A DNA stretch of 64,000 nucleotides, from positions 56,043,910 to 56,107,909 of the forward strand of contig CM068585.1 in assembly GCA_035048485.1 (NCBI GenBank). Direction: 5' to 3'. The first letter of the stretch is position 1; each line of letters opens with the position of its first letter. Made by a program: the position numbers and the translations under genes. Shown here one piece after another: positions 13,151-26,470 of the stretch. The notes under the pieces are model-generated. The model was not told the origin of the DNA. It made no database searches and was given only the letters and a program-made list of their open reading frames with translations. This stretch comes from Pteria penguin. Taxonomy: Eukaryota; Mollusca; Bivalvia; Pterioida; Pteriidae.

Positions 13151-14618
13151 GAATTGTTAGCAAGCATTCATAAAATGCAAGTGTATGTTGCCCAATATGG
13201 TAATCAAATTTTCCTTTAGACAATATATGGAAGCCTATCAATAATATTTATAGCTGTTCCCAACTAATAACTTGCGTAATTCTGAATAATGACTGGAAAG
13301 AAATTGTTGAATGGAGTAACTATACAATAAGTAGTCTAATAAAACTGAAATTCTGAAATCTAGGCCCCAGTAAGACTCATCTCAAATGGAGGTAAAACAT
13401 GTCTTTATGTGAAATTACACATCAGATGGAGTTGAAGAAAAGGCCATAGTGACATCACAATGAAGTTATGTTATGTTTTGGCGGATTTTCTGCAACATTA
13501 TATATTGTATATTGCCTTAACAGAGCTGCGCACTAGATACAAACTGTCATTGCCATATAACTAAAGCATTAGGAAAAATGTACGACATTTAAATCACACC
13601 CTATTACATATATACATTATTATTACATAACATACATTATACTAAATGGTGTGTATACTATAAGGGTACAACATACTATTAAGCTATCACGGTCCACTGG
13701 AAGAACCGCTGTTGCAGTTTACCAAGCACTTCTCAATATCAAGACCAATACAAAGTTTATCTTAAACACCAAGCCATGACCCGGTGCTAGGGAGGAATGA
13801 AAGAAAGCCCCATGATTGTGTAAAAAATTCCTGTAGACACCTGTAATAACATGGAACAGGTAGATGAAAGCGGATTGATTTGCTGGTTACATTCACCATC
13901 AATAATAAACATTTAGATGACAAGAGAAATATGGTCATATCTTCAGATATCTTATACGTACAATGAACAAATTGGCTTGACAGTATGGTGTTTAAATATA
14001 TGTCAATAACTGACATCAGGACAATTCACTTTAATTTCTTCTTTACGACATTTTGTGTTTTAAGTAGACATTTTGGTACAGAATTGATATTGTGGTTCAG
14101 AGAAATCATGATATTGTGTTATATATGAATGTATTGTAGAGAGAAATCCACGTTTCTATGAAGTTTATTTGGCATAACAAACACAAAATGGTCGGCCAAC
14201 ACAAAGACACAAAAGCAGCAATTAATGACATAACTTTCTATTCACTACCATCATAATACAATGAATAATGATTCACAAATTATTGAATGATGAATTTTAA
14301 AAATCATATTTCCATGCTGATTTTGCACAGAGGAATTAGAATTATAACATTTTAGATTATAATATTGTTTCACTACAGTATATTTCTATACCCCTTTTAA
14401 AATATTCAGCATTAATTGGCTAAATTATTGAATTGAACACTGAGTTGGTACATTTGGCACATTGCGCGAAACGCATAAATGGATTTTTCAGCCTTTAGTA
14501 CATGTCTCTAAAGTTCTCTCAGTTTAATAGAAATTATCAAATATGTAGGAGTTTTCAGGATAGGAAATTCATTGCAAAGCTCAGTTCGGAACGTCGATAT
14601 TTATATTGTTTGTTTCGT

Positions 14619-14672
<54 letters not shown>

Positions 14673-15480
14673 ATTTTGTATTTATTATGCATGGAATTTC
14701 TGAAAGTTACTTTAATATATCACAGTAATTTATGTGAATTGCATGTCATCTGAAAGCAAATTTCTGGAGCTGACAAGAGTAAAACTTGCATTCTGATATA
14801 CACATACATATCTACAAATTACCAATAAACATTGATGCTACTTCATGATAAGTCTGCTCCGCAAATATTCATACATTTTCGTCTAGAATCATCATTGAAA
14901 AGACATTAGTTTCTGACATGCGCAAATGCTGCACCAAATTAATACACATATATGCATGTTCTGATATTTATTCTATAAATAAACTAAATAGTCATTTTTA
15001 ACGTGAAACTGAACCATGTGTTATACATAGCATTAATATTGACATGGTTGTGTTTAATTGAATCGTGTAAGGCCAAGTGGTCCAACATTTTTGGTACCAG
15101 TGTTTGCCATTTGCCACTTCCCGCTGAAACAATGTGCTACAATGGTAACATATCATGATATGAAAAAAAGGTAAATGCAAGTTTCAAGATGAGAAGAGAT
15201 GTCTTGATTCACACTAAGTTGAAAACTATTTTTTCTGGATTGGTCATTGACGATGTTCCAGAAATCAAAAATTGTGTATCTACAAACGAACTCTTGCTGA
15301 ACACAAATCAATGCTATATTTAAATAATTTACGGGATAAATATCTTCAATTACGCAAAACGATCATGAATACTAGTGACAATACTCTCTTAAGAAATGTT
15401 CACATGTTGACCATTAGTTATTAGATAAAATCATCAAATAACTAGACAAATAGACAATGATTCGTGTACAAGATATTCCG
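13151..15480. other. Noncoding, no recognised gene
   Basis: AT-rich. Apart from the GA microsatellite below, no repeat shared with the rest of the window and no plausible protein was found. Confidence 0.35.
14623..14669. repeat. (AG)n microsatellite
   Basis: About 23 AG units. Confidence 0.95.
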
Positions 15481-15484
15481 AATG

Positions 15485-15600
15485 TTTCTTCCTTTTTTTA
15501 TGGAAGATTATTTATAGAGTCGTTCTGCTTTTGTGACGAGTTGGAAGGCTATACCGTAAACCGATTAACCACACCAATTGATTGACTTCTGTCACATCAG
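15485..15600 (+). repeat. Dispersed repeat segment S (also 10115, 52330, 36990, 63880)
   Basis: The block GATTATTTATAGA, CTGCTTTTGTG, GTAAACCGATTAACCAC, ACCAATTGATTGACTTC recurs near 52330-52480 and in part near 10115-10190. It sits at the left breakpoint of the lectin-gene duplication. It looks like a part of the Penelope-type family, but its protein, if any, was not recognised. Confidence 0.5.
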
Positions 15601-16265
15601 CAAATTAGTGAAAATGTGTTTGCGGTGGTATGATTTTACGTATCTCAGAATAGATAAATATACTTTTAGTAATCTAACATTGAAGTCTATGGGTAAAGGA
15701 CATTTTTCAAAGATCAGAAAAAGAGTAAAACTCTCCAAATATTTTTGGTCAAGAGATCCATAAAAATGTTCGTTTAAAATGGAGGTATTAAAATGTATAG
15801 ACCACCATGCAAAGTTCTGAGATTTTTTTCCTGAATTTTAATGTCGGTTTTTATTTTCGCTTTACCTTATTTTATAAGCATTATGTTCCTATGATACAAT
15901 GTATGTACTGACGTAGAAAATATCTGATAAACACGGAGTTCTTTAATAAATATTTCAGCTTACATTGCAATTGCATATTACTAAGTTATCGACAACATAT
16001 CGATCATTCATTTTGTGACGTTTCTTCATGGCGTGTAATCATCCCCCCTTTCAATACTCTGTAATTAGAGCAAAAACGTATACTACAAAGTTATAGTAGT
16101 TTAATGTATGAATTTTTCTGTGTTTCGTTTAATTCCAAACCATATACGTACATAGAAAATCATCATTGGGAGAATGTAGTTTTTAATGTTCTGCATAACA
16201 GAGTGTGTTTACCCGTCAGCTTATTTATATTCTCCTTATATTGAAACGTCATGCTCTACAGAAGG

Positions 16266-16274
16266 TATTTATAT
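16266..16274 (+). promoter_or_regulatory. TATA-like box of lectin copy 1
   Basis: TATTTATAT lies 58-66 bases before the exon 1 ATG and is conserved at the same spacing in copy 2. Function is inferred from position only. Confidence 0.4.
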
Positions 16275-17938
16275 GGGTCAATTTAAATGTTACTTGATGT
16301 CCCGGAAACTTCAGATCTGATGAAATCAGAAATGAATCCAGTAATTGTGTGGATATACATATTCTTGATATTTACAAAAAGTAAAATGTTATTTGTATTA
16401 AATCGCTAATTCATTTATGAAAACTTGAATTAATATAACCATTTCTACAATTGAAAGTGGTAATCTGGAAGAAAGGATATTATTCTAAACAAAACAAAAA
16501 AAACTGTATTAAAAAGAAAAATAGAATAAAAAATGAAAATAACCCAGTTTTACACTCTTTTCAACTTTTTCAATTCACAATTCCCTTTCCTTTTCTATCT
16601 ATATATTTGTTTCTTTACATGTATTGTTATGTCACTTCATTCTTCTTTTATTATATTTCGTTCTATTTTATCATTCTTGTTTTGTAACATTTAAATTCAT
16701 GTTTGTTGACTTACTATTAAATATACATCATTTGAAATTTAATTTTCATTTATACATGCAGTATAATTAACTATGTGTTTTGATATGATGCATTCCATGA
16801 TCTTTGTTTTCTAGAATTAGTGTCATATTTCGTGTCTTCATGCAGGAATCAATTACAATATCTTATAAATGCATTAGCAACTGATTATTGCATGAAAACA
16901 TGAAATTATACGCACTACATAAAAAAAGAAATTGTGCGCCACGAAAATGCTTCTGTCTGTCCCACAAAATCTGACTTTGGCAGGCTGAAATTACAGGACG
17001 GTATAGCTGACGCAGTTTGATGAGTTTAGCACAAAGTCGACGTCAAATTCGCATTTGAAAATAATTTAATAAAATTATTCCAGCTATTGGACTTCAATTT
17101 ACTTGAACAGTGATAGGAATATTGAATACTATACATATATATTTGATCATAAAAGAATGTGGACAACAAAGAACTACTTTTTGGACGTTGTGGAACACTA
17201 TGATGTCATGACATCATCATTATTTTCATTTATACGGATATTAAGGACAAATGTTTTGAAAGCTTAATCTCGAGCATTTAGTGTTGTTGATCATATATTT
17301 AAAATTAGATAAACATAAATTTGAAATTTAATTTTCATTTCTTCATGCAGTATAGACCATTCTATTGGGCAGTTTTCTGCCCTTTACAGATAGGTGTCGC
17401 GATCGTATCCGCCATTACGGTACTGAAAAATTACCTATGAGCGTAGTGGTTAAAACAATATTTGTGTTTATTAACGTTTAATTGAATGATCTGATCGGTG
17501 AATATGATTAAAAATTAATAAACGTGTTTGTTTTATAGTCTATTATGAATTTCAGTTTTAGATTTAAATATGAAAAACAGAAAAAGAAAAGGAGCCTTTC
17601 TCCGGCCTTACAAAAATGTTGTTCACCAAGCTAAATAATTTATTTATCAATGAATGATGTTTTTATGTATTAATTAGATAATTATTAAATTATAATAAAA
17701 ATTATTAAAATAATATCAGAGACGTAGACTACTTTCAAACCTTAGCAAATATCAATATCAACACCTAGACCATTTCACAAACCAAGGACTTATAAACAAC
17801 TTGTTTATAAGTCCTTGCACAAACTAAGATTTTTCGTAACTTTTACTCAGATAGATTATCACTAAATCTCAGTATGTAGATGAATCGTTGTATCCGGAGA
17901 TGAGAAATATCATCTTCTTAACTATTTCCAAATTCAGG

Positions 17939-17994
17939 CAGAGACGTATATATCTAATATGATTTATAATATATTTAGATATATACGTCCCTGA
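17939..17994. repeat. Hairpin, GACGTATATATCTAA arms
   Basis: GACGTATATATCTAA pairs with TTTAGATATATACGTC across an AT-rich loop, inside the 1,692-bp element. Confidence 0.6.
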
Positions 17995-18165
17995 TTCAGG
18001 TTATCCGTATTTGCAAGACCTGGGGATGAAAGTTTCGGAAAATCCTTTTAAAAATTTGTATATGATCTTTTGGAACATTACCTGCAGTTCTATGAAAATT
18101 GAATACAATTCTACAGAGACGATACTTCGCAGGGACCGAAATCAACTTGTCAAAAATAACTTTAA

Positions 18166-18328
18166 CAGTGGCGGATTTAGAGGGAGCGAAGGGGTTCCCC
18201 CCCCCCCCCCGGAGTGACCCAAAATTTTACAGAACGCTGTATTTTGGCCCATTTTCTGTTGGAATTGACAAAATTCGCCCCTCGACCCCCCCCCCCCCCG
18301 GGCAAATGGGGTGCTGGATACGCCACTG
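18166..18328. mobile_element. hAT-like MITE, 163 bp
   Basis: Ends CAGTGGCGGATTTAG and CTGGATACGCCACTG are inverted repeats. CAGTGGCG ends are typical of short nonautonomous hAT elements. The interior has two poly-C tracts (18197-18210 and about 18286-18299). No clear 8-bp target duplication is visible. Confidence 0.6.
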
Positions 18329-19102
18329 GATAAAGAACGAACATCGGTTCACTATGCATTACTTTCCTCGTGTATGCAATGTTAATTAATTTACTCCAAT
18401 CAACATGCACATGTATCAATAATAGTCTTACGGATGATGGGGTTAAACAGCCGACATAAATCCAGTAAGTTTATTGCGTAATACGGACGACAGTTTCTGG
18501 AATGTCGCTTTCACTTTTGCCAAGGATACCTGGGCTGAGATATCACTGACCCCAGTTGACAAACTGGTTTACACCTGTTACAATCCATTTTCTGTTAGTA
18601 CTAGCTACAACTCGACATAGGATCATGGATCGAAGTAACAATCATGTAAATAAACACTTATGTCTCTGAAATAATATAATTTTAATAGACCAGTGCGAAA
18701 CAGTCAATTATTCATAAAAACTCGCATTGTAAGCGATAAGATTGAATCTATCTCCGCTTGCTTTAGGTTTTGTAGAATAATGTTACTAAAGCAACCCATG
18801 GCAAATAGTCTGTATATCAGTTATAATCATTGTCAAAACCGCAAATATAACTTAATAAAAAAAAAGCAAAAGAAAAAAAAAGCACATTAGGTAGTATCAT
18901 CTAATGCAAGGACTTGTAAACTTGTTTAAAAGTCCTTTACTGGTAATACGACACTAGGATGATGATAGCCATATTCAGTACCTTAATGGCGGATAGTCAC
19001 GTGATCTAAAGATGGCCGTGTCCGTGTATAACGCGATAGAATTGTCTACACTTAACCACGATAAAAGAGCTTAGAAAAATAGGCCATTTCTGCACTGATC
19101 CG

Positions 19103-21369
19103 TTGTAATATAGTAGTTTTTTCCCCATTGTAGTCCCCCCCGGAAAAATGACTATATAGTAGTTTTTTACCCCATGGCGGGAAAACTACTATATAGTGGT
19201 TTTTCCCCCATAGTAGTTTTCCCCCTTTACGTAACGGTTTGGAAATTATACACGTTTGTTCTTATTGTATCAATCGGATAACATCTAAAATACAGATGAA
19301 CTACCGTGAATCACACCGACGGTGTTATGGTTAAGGGGTTTCTAAATATTGTTAAGTGTTTTGTTGGAAATGTATACAAAGTCGTTCTTTTTACATATTT
19401 ACCATAGTATGGTATTTTCTCCTTTTATGTCATTATAAAAAATTGTCGTTTTTTGCGTATAGATGTAATTCATGACGTCACGCCATGACTCTAGATTTGA
19501 TTCCAGGCATTTTCTAGTAATGCAACGATAAATATAAGAATTGTACGCACAAGATTTCTTTCCACGATCACGATAAATTAAGACTGATGCATTTTATACA
19601 CATGTATAGAAAGTAATTCCAGGGCAGGGCCCCTCCTCCCTTTTGGCTATTATATTTACTTGTAAAAATCCAGATTTAGCACCAAAATGACTAAGTCGTT
19701 TGGCTAATACATATGTGCTCCCCATTTCGGAAATCCTGGATTTGCCACTGCCTTGATTTCTTCGTCCCTGACGCAATGTGGTGATTGATTACTTTCCTCT
19801 AACGTCTTTCTATTCATCCGTTCAGTGGCGCTTTTGTAGTATGAGTTAGAAACGACGTTGAACGTTAGCAACCTTATGACGTCATAAGAACGTTTTATTG
19901 TTCTTTACGTCATTTTTATGGAAATATATTTTATTTCATCCCTTAACATTATGACCAAGTTTATGGCCGCATAGTTCATTATTCTAACATAATGTAACCT
20001 CATGGCTTCACTTGGTATGATAACGCCCATGCTATTGGTAATGCCGTGGCGTCATAATACACTTGGTACAATATGACGATGAAAAAGGGTTGCCTCACGC
20101 TCCAGTAATATAGTAATTCCAAGTGAAATGCTCAAAACTTCACTAAATACTTTATGAATGTAACGTCAAAGTAACATCAACATGTATCAGGAAATAAGGT
20201 ATACACATGTGAAATATAAAAGCTCTACCTGTTACGGTTGAAAATCATAGCCAATGTTAAAGTTTCCATAAATGTAGGCCAAAGGTCGTGATTGAGATCA
20301 CTACGTCAAAACTTTTGGTATCACCTGAAAGGGCTCATCATAAGGAATATATATGTTTTTAAAATATGAAAGCACTATATGTATGCGTTGGAATGTTATT
20401 GCGAGTGTTTTTGAAAAATATGTCAGACTCCAAGTTCAATGTCACGAACGATAGGTCTCATTACAAGAAATGTGAAATTTCAAAGCCCCACATCTTTTAA
20501 TACAAAAGATATAGCCAATATATAGACAATGTTAATGTTTTTGAAAAGTATGTAAAAGTCCAAGTTCAAGGTCACGAATGACGGATCTCATTATAAATAA
20601 TCTATATGTGAAGTTTCAAAACCCCACACCGTTTAGTACAAAAGAAAGTTAAAGTTTTTGAAAAGTAGGTCTTACTCCAAGGTCAAGGTGACTAGGTCAG
20701 AAGCCATGGTCCCAAATGAAAGGTCTCAACACAAAGAATCCATATATAAAGTTTCAAAGCCTTACATCTTTTGGTACAAACGATGTAGTCAATGTTTTTC
20801 CACAGATTCAGGGTTACAGACAGGCCCAAAACTAGATGCTCCCGAATTTCATTCCGGTCGAAAAAAAACCCCGAACTTGTATTTCTTTTTTTTCTGCTAA
20901 TATGTATAGACATTTCTTGGATTAAATGAAGATATCTCGAATGAAATTATAGTAGATACATCTCTACTCTAAATATATACATCTGTATTTGGAAAAAGAG
21001 GTGAAAAATGACGACATTTCTATTCAAGAAAATAAGATATCTCTACATTCAACGTAGATATCATCCTATAAAAAGCTGAGATATCTCTGTTTTAAATAGA
21101 AATCTCTCTTTTCATTCTTAATAAAGTAACAATCTAGATTTACTTATGTATGAAAAGAAAATCCGGAATTTCACATTGGGGGGAAAATTCACTATATAGT
21201 AGTTTTTCCCCAGGGGGGAAATGGCTATAAGAGGGGGAAAAAATGGCTATGTAGCCAAATTTCCCCCGGGGGAAAAACTACTACATAGCCATTTTTCCGG
21301 GGGGAAAAACTACTATATAGCCATTTTTCCGGGGGGAAAAATGGCTAGGGGGAAAACTACTATATAACA
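19103..21369. mobile_element. 2,267-bp element with CCG target duplication and palindromic modules
   Basis: The duplicate locus at 35755-35770 reads GATCCGGATCTGG without a break. Here GATCCG is followed by 2,267 bp and then CCGGATCTGG, giving a 3-bp CCG duplication. The ends are inverted: left TGTAATATAGTAGTTTTTTC, right (reverse complement) TGTTATATAGTAGTTTTCCC. Both subterminal regions (19109-19226 and 21188-21369) are packed with alternating orientations of ACTATATAGTAGTTTTTCCCC-like and AAATGGCTA modules. The interior has about 120-bp tandem repeats. No transposase ORF is seen. The superfamily is not assigned; 3-bp duplications occur in several cut-and-paste groups. Confidence 0.7.
20270..20815. 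repeat. About 120-bp tandem repeats inside the element
   Basis: Three to four imperfect copies anchored on CTCCAAGTTCAAGGTCACGA-like blocks at about 20427, 20551 and 20671, each with AAGTTTCAAA and CCCCACA. Related GACCTTGA blocks occur near 40020-40210 and, inverted, near 43950-44150. Confidence 0.7.
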
Positions 21370-24216
21370 CCGGATCTGGTAAAAGTAAAATAGATATGCT
21401 TGCATCTACATAAATTTCTTTGTAAAAACAAATATTATTTTCGAAAATTTTCATTTTAAAACTGGTCTTATTTTGTTTTCTTGCTTTGGTAGAAAATGAC
21501 AACAACGGGAGTGAAATAGGACAATCTTTAAATTGACGGCTACTAACCCTTCGTGAGTGTTATATATTTGTCCTTATGTTGGTGTGTATTTGTCCTGATA
21601 TTGTTATACATTTGCTCTGAATTTGAAGTACATTTATTCTGATTATGTAGTACATATGCTCTGATGTTCTTTGATTATACTCTGGATTAAATAAATCTCG
21701 TAATTTTATTTTTCATTTATGGTGACATAAATTTATATTATCAATAAAAACGGTCACCCTAGTGGAAAAGTCCATCTTCCAATTCAGCATAAAGAATAAC
21801 AAAATCCGAGCGACAAACTATAACAGCTCTTTGAGTTACCCCCCATTTAGAGAACAAGGCAGAGCGGCGGAAGGTAAAAGACCCAAAACTAACTCAGAGG
21901 GTACACAGTGATATGATAGTACAATTAATTCTACAAATCGTCTGTAATCGGTAACGTTTGATCTCCTGACGGTTTGATAAATCGTTCAAAATATATAGCA
22001 TGTATATCATTGACTGTAGATCCCAAAACATTTGCTTTACAACTGAGCTGTTAATACCGATGACTGAAATTAAAATTTTTCGTTGGATTGAGGTATACCA
22101 CAACCCCCCCCCCCCCCCAAAAAAAAAAAACAAAACAAAACAAAACAAAACCAAACAAAAAAGCGCGTTCAGCATTCTGCATATGTCGACCGTTTTTTTA
22201 AAGGTTTTTTTTTTTTCGTTCCATTTCATTAAATTCTTTTCGAATGTGTTTCAAACGTGTTTTTTATTTTCGTAAATTGGTACATTATGTCTGCATATCT
22301 CTAAATTTCTGCCAAGATGTAATAAGTTTATTCTTTAATTATCTATTTACAATTAATTATTTCAGGAAATATTTCGCATTCCTCTAAACAATATCGGTGT
22401 CAGTCATTAGAACGAAAGCTGCATGTTAACCTTACAGGATATGAATTCTATATCCTATCAAAGGACATTGTTACAGCATATCCTCTCTGTCTCCGAAATT
22501 GTGCACTCAATGGGAACTGTCTCTCATTTCTATGGACGGGTGACATTTGCATTTATTTAAAATGGTTCTTACTCGGCGATCCCGACAATGTGAATAAGGC
22601 TTGAGAATACTACGAGAAATCTGGTATTGTAATCATTTTTTTATTTATTGTTTATGTTTAAATTCATTCGCACTGACAAAAAAGTGACATTGATTATGAT
22701 TTAAAATTATCATTATTCTATTAACTGTTTTCAATAACTGATGAATCAATTCTTACTACTTGAAGTTAAATGATTCATTGTTCTTGGGTTTTTTCCCAAT
22801 AAAATTGTATCTCCATTTCATTACATAAAACACTTGCATCTTTCCCGGGAGTTCAATAATATGCATTGAAATTTTTCATGATATGCATTACATTGTTAAC
22901 ACGGGAAGGGAAAATGAAGGAATACGAGACGATTACCTACACCATTTCATTCTTCTTTTTTACCCGCCCTGTGATAACAAAATAATAGAATACTTTTGAC
23001 GTTTTTTCCGATGTTTTTGTTCTAATTGAGTTTGCAGTTTAGAAATATTGATATATTGAGACATTTTATGCGTATTTATTGTGAGATGAACAGAAAATAT
23101 TTGTTTTGTCGTTTACCTTTCACAGTTTTGAGGAATGTTGCCCTTGGTAAAGATGCGGAACAATCCTCTACGTATCGTTGGGATGTTGCTGCTAATGCAG
23201 TCGATGGGAATCTTGGTAACAGAATTCACACTGGTGGTGGTCATACACACCCTTGGTGAAAAGTTGACCGTAAGGACACATACTAGATTACTGAAGTTCG
23301 CCTTCTTCCAAGAAGAGACATAAACGATCATAATTTATAATTATTACATAGTTTAAATAAAGGCTGAAAGAACGCTCCTCCATCTTTTCAAAATAAAGAC
23401 AGCGGTTTCTTCTTTACTCATGCATGTTGCCACAACATAATGATATCTATGTGTAATAGAGCCGGTGTGGTGTAATCATATTCCATGCCTTAAAGAATAA
23501 AAGTGTTAACAAAATATGCCTCTTATTACAGACCTGCGTCTTAGGAATATTACCATTGATATCTACAACAGCACAGATGAATGGCATAATACGTGTGGGT
23601 TCTACAGAGGTCCTCCCAGGAGCAAGAATTGGGTGTCGGTGACTTGTATCCTATTTACAAAAGGAAGATTTGTTAAGCTGTGGAAGACCGAAAAGTCCAT
23701 TTACAATACTTTCGAAATGCGGGAAATTGAAATTTCTGGAATGTTTTCTTTCTAAGCTCTTTGATTTCAATTGTTATAGATAGTTACATATTTTCAATAC
23801 TGAAAAAATGTAATTGGATTGAAATGTCATCTGTCCCGAATACATCTCCCTACAGCTGACATCGTGGCCCAATTAGCCATAATTATTTGCCAGAGTTGCT
23901 CGACATTTTGTTTTTTCTTGTCTATATTGCTGATATCTATATGTTTATTTCATATTTTAAATTGCCATTTCCCTGCAAAAGTTGTTTTATTTTTTGATTA
24001 TTCTGAACGTATGAATAAAATGCCTTCTTTAGTACATGTTACTTTAGGTATCGATTTTCTCGTCATATAATAATTAAATTTTTAAATGTATGCGTACCAA
24101 CAATTGTATGCAACATGATAAATAGAGGATTATGAAACAAGTGTGACAATTAATCGCAGGGGATATTAATCCGATGAAGTTAATTATAATACGCTGCCAA
24201 CTATCTAATGAAGACA

Positions 24217-24383
24217 GTGTGGGCTAGTGGATAAGGTGCTCGGCTCATGACCGAGAGGTCCTGGGTTCGACTCCCGCAGTGGGCACACCGGTGTTCTGTC
24301 TTTCGGATGAGACAGCAAAAAACGGGGGTCCATGTCGCGGTATGCGTGACACGTAAAAGATCCCTGCTTCGTGTGGGGGCAAT
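24217..24383 (+). mobile_element. tRNA-derived SINE, 3' part replaced
   Basis: The head has an A box (CTAGTGGATAAGG) and B box (GGGTTCGACTCC). It is preceded by TATCTAAT, the same target sequence as the SINE at 42366, so it is the same insertion carried through the lectin-locus duplication. After the GACACGTAAAAGATCCCT block the usual SINE tail is replaced by the start of the tandem array. Confidence 0.75.
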
Positions 24384-24695
24384 GCTCGCCCCCTAAAAAT
24401 CAATAGATACATTGTGTTACCGGGCCGAGGGTTAACCTGTGGCAGCAAATACACAGGGTAATCGCAAATGTATTTCCGGTAACACAATATATATAGTTTT
24501 CACAAATCAATCAATCAATCACATCAATGTATCATTCAATATACAACATATTTTCCAAAAGTTCAATCAATCACATCAATTTCTCAGTGAATATACAATA
24601 TCTTTTCCAAAAGATCATATGTCTGAATTTCTGTCATAATATAACAAAGTTCATTTACAATTTCTCACTAATGTTTGATAATTAAGTTGTAGATA

Positions 24696-25172
24696 CAGTT
24701 AGATGCAGTCCTAACCTTACATAAAATGCACTTCGAGTTAACTTTATGACTGCTTTTCAAGTTTACTTGGCGACAACAGAGTAAACTTGGAATCAAGTTT
24801 AGTAGTAAACTTGATTCCAAGTTTAGTACTAAACTTGATTCCCAGTTTACTCCAAGTGCACTTCAAGTTTAGTTTACTTTCTAAATACATGTACATTTAC
24901 TATATTTTTCTATCAAAACAATCTTTTTATATAAAATATGCAATTGTACATAATAAGGCAATTATTTCCATCATGTTATACGAAACTGGATAATTGTAAT
25001 AAACAAACGTGAAAAGTAAACTTGGTGTCACGTGATAGTAAACTTAAAGACCGAATTACTTTAAAGTAAACTTGTTATCAAGTGCACTTGACTAAATTCT
25101 ATGACTGGTTTTTTGGATGAAAAACTAAACTTAAAGTGCACTTGAATGTAAGGTTAGGACTGCACCCAACTG
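24696..25172. mobile_element. Tc1/mariner-like MITE, unit 1 copy
   Basis: Starts CAGTTAGATGCAGTCCTAAC and ends with its reverse complement, flanked by TA on both sides. The 477-bp interior consists of inverted and direct copies of AAGTGCACTTG and AGTAAACTTG. No ORF of note. Confidence 0.75.
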
Positions 25173-25174
25173 TA

Positions 25175-26158
25175 GGTCGCATGTTCATCCTCCGCGACAA
25201 AGGGCGTTGTGTCATTTCGTATTCTGAATATGGGTATATTACATCAAGTAATCTGTATCTGTATGATTACGTCATATGGTCCACATCTCACACATCAAAG
25301 ACGGAACGGAAAGCACATGTAATTATTAGTCTTTATGTAGGATGGATCTAAAAGTCGCTATTTTGTCCAAGGTTACCACACTATCGTCCATTTGTTTCCA
25401 TCTCGGTGACTCGTGGGAAGAATCCATTTGGCTGATAAAACTTTAAAATATCCAATTCATGTTCTTCGCTGATGGACCTGAAAATATACACAAGCAACGA
25501 CAGCAGCACGTATTGTTCATAAATATACCCCAAGTGCAAACATAAGTTGGGTGGGAAGGGTGGGTTAAAACAACAATTAAGAATTTTCTCAACACATTCA
25601 GAAAACGCACCTCTTTCCCTAAAGGATCATTGAAAGAGGCTGAGCCTAAGGAGTAATGCCTAGAATTTGACCGGGCACCGTTAATCCGGAACTGAGGGGA
25701 GGAAAATGAAGGTTCCGCGTCGGTAAATGTGACATATTTCTAGACAAGCTATCATATGTCCTATTACCGACAGACAACACCGCACCATACATATAACTTT
25801 ATTAAGTTTATACAAGGTTGTTAACTAGGCACTTGGTAAAAAGTAACATATACCTGGAACACATGCGCATTACGACAGCTTATATCTCTCACATTAAGCC
25901 ATCACTTGTAGATTAGTATCCTTTCATTAGGTCTATTTTCTATGAAAGAACTAAACACGAGTATTTCCTGGTATTTATGTGTTTAATTTGATGGCAATAT
26001 TGGGCCGCGGAGGCGTACAATTAAATTTAATATTCCTAAAATTTCCAATTAATAATTATGATATATCAATTAGAACTTTTCCAAGAAATACATTGTAAAT
26101 CATATTCAATCAATACACCAATTGTGTAACAAGTGGGGGCCGCCAAACACATGTACGG
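25175..26158. other. Body of array unit 1, no gene recognised
   Basis: Repeated as 26963-27946. A block near 25855-25920 (ACATGCGCATTACGACAGCTT) looks like a badly decayed hammerhead element, with core bases lost. Confidence 0.35.
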
Positions 26159-26470
26159 GCTCGCCCCCTAACAACCAATAGATACATTGTGTTACCGGGC
26201 CGAGGGTTAACCTGTGGCAGCAAATACACAGGGTAATCGCAAATGTATTTCCGGTAACACAATATATATAGTTTTCACAAATCAATCAATCAATCACATC
26301 AATGTATCATTCAATATACAACATATTTTCCAAAAGTTCAATCAATCACATCAATTTCTCAGTGAATATACAATATCTTTTCCAAAAGATCATATGTCTG
26401 AATTTCTGTCATAATATAACAAAGTTCATTTACAATTTCTCACTAATGTTTGATAATTAAGTTGTAGATA

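Larger units (their letters stand above)
17355..19046. mobile_element. 1,692-bp TIR element inserted at TA in intron 1
   Basis: Left end GACCATTCTATTGGGCAG and right end (reverse complement) GACAATTCTATCGCG are imperfect inverted repeats. Both continue inward to TATCCGCCATTA and GGTACTGAA. The flanks are TA (17353-17354, 19047-19048). Copy 2 of the locus has an uninterrupted CAGTATAATTAACCACGAT at the matching place (about 34438), so the insertion is post-duplication or was lost from copy 2. It has no transposase ORF. Nested inside are a hAT-like MITE and two AAGGACTT-type palindromes near 17783-17815 and 18905-18935. Confidence 0.65.
16332..23755 (+). pseudogene. PAN/FTP lectin gene copy 1, inactivated
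   Basis: Exons match the intact copy at 32289-39062: exon 1 16332-16380 (signal peptide, MNPVIVWIYIF), exon 2 22366-22623 (PAN/apple), exon 3 23126-about 23335 and exon 4 23532-23755 (FTP lectin). Three tryptophan codons have become stops: TGA at 22602-22604 in exon 2 (W96 of the intact copy), TGA at 23257-23259 (W147) and TAG at 23284-23286 (W156), each a G-to-A change. The exon 3 donor is also lost, reading TTTATAAT where copy 2 has TTTGTAAT. The promoter, acceptors and exon 4 look normal, so a truncated transcript is possible but the lectin cannot be made. Intron 1 has grown by two transposon insertions. Confidence 0.85.
15600..24215 (+). repeat. Segmental duplication, lectin locus copy 1
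   Basis: Collinear with about 31500-42650 (copy 2): shared promoter region, all four exons, introns, 3' UTR with AATAAA (24014-24019 and 42170-42175) and the same SINE insertion. The copies differ by dispersed point changes and by insertions private to each one. Confidence 0.85.

Noticed and set aside
19594..19776. Second hAT-like MITE (CAGTGGCAAATCCAGG end near 19755)
   Set aside because: Only one end is recognisable and the other edge could not be matched.
24222..24294. tRNA-like sequences in the SINE heads (also 42370, 43690-43760, 59801) as real tRNA genes
   Set aside because: They continue directly into SINE bodies with shared tails and target duplications, and the acceptor arms do not pair well.
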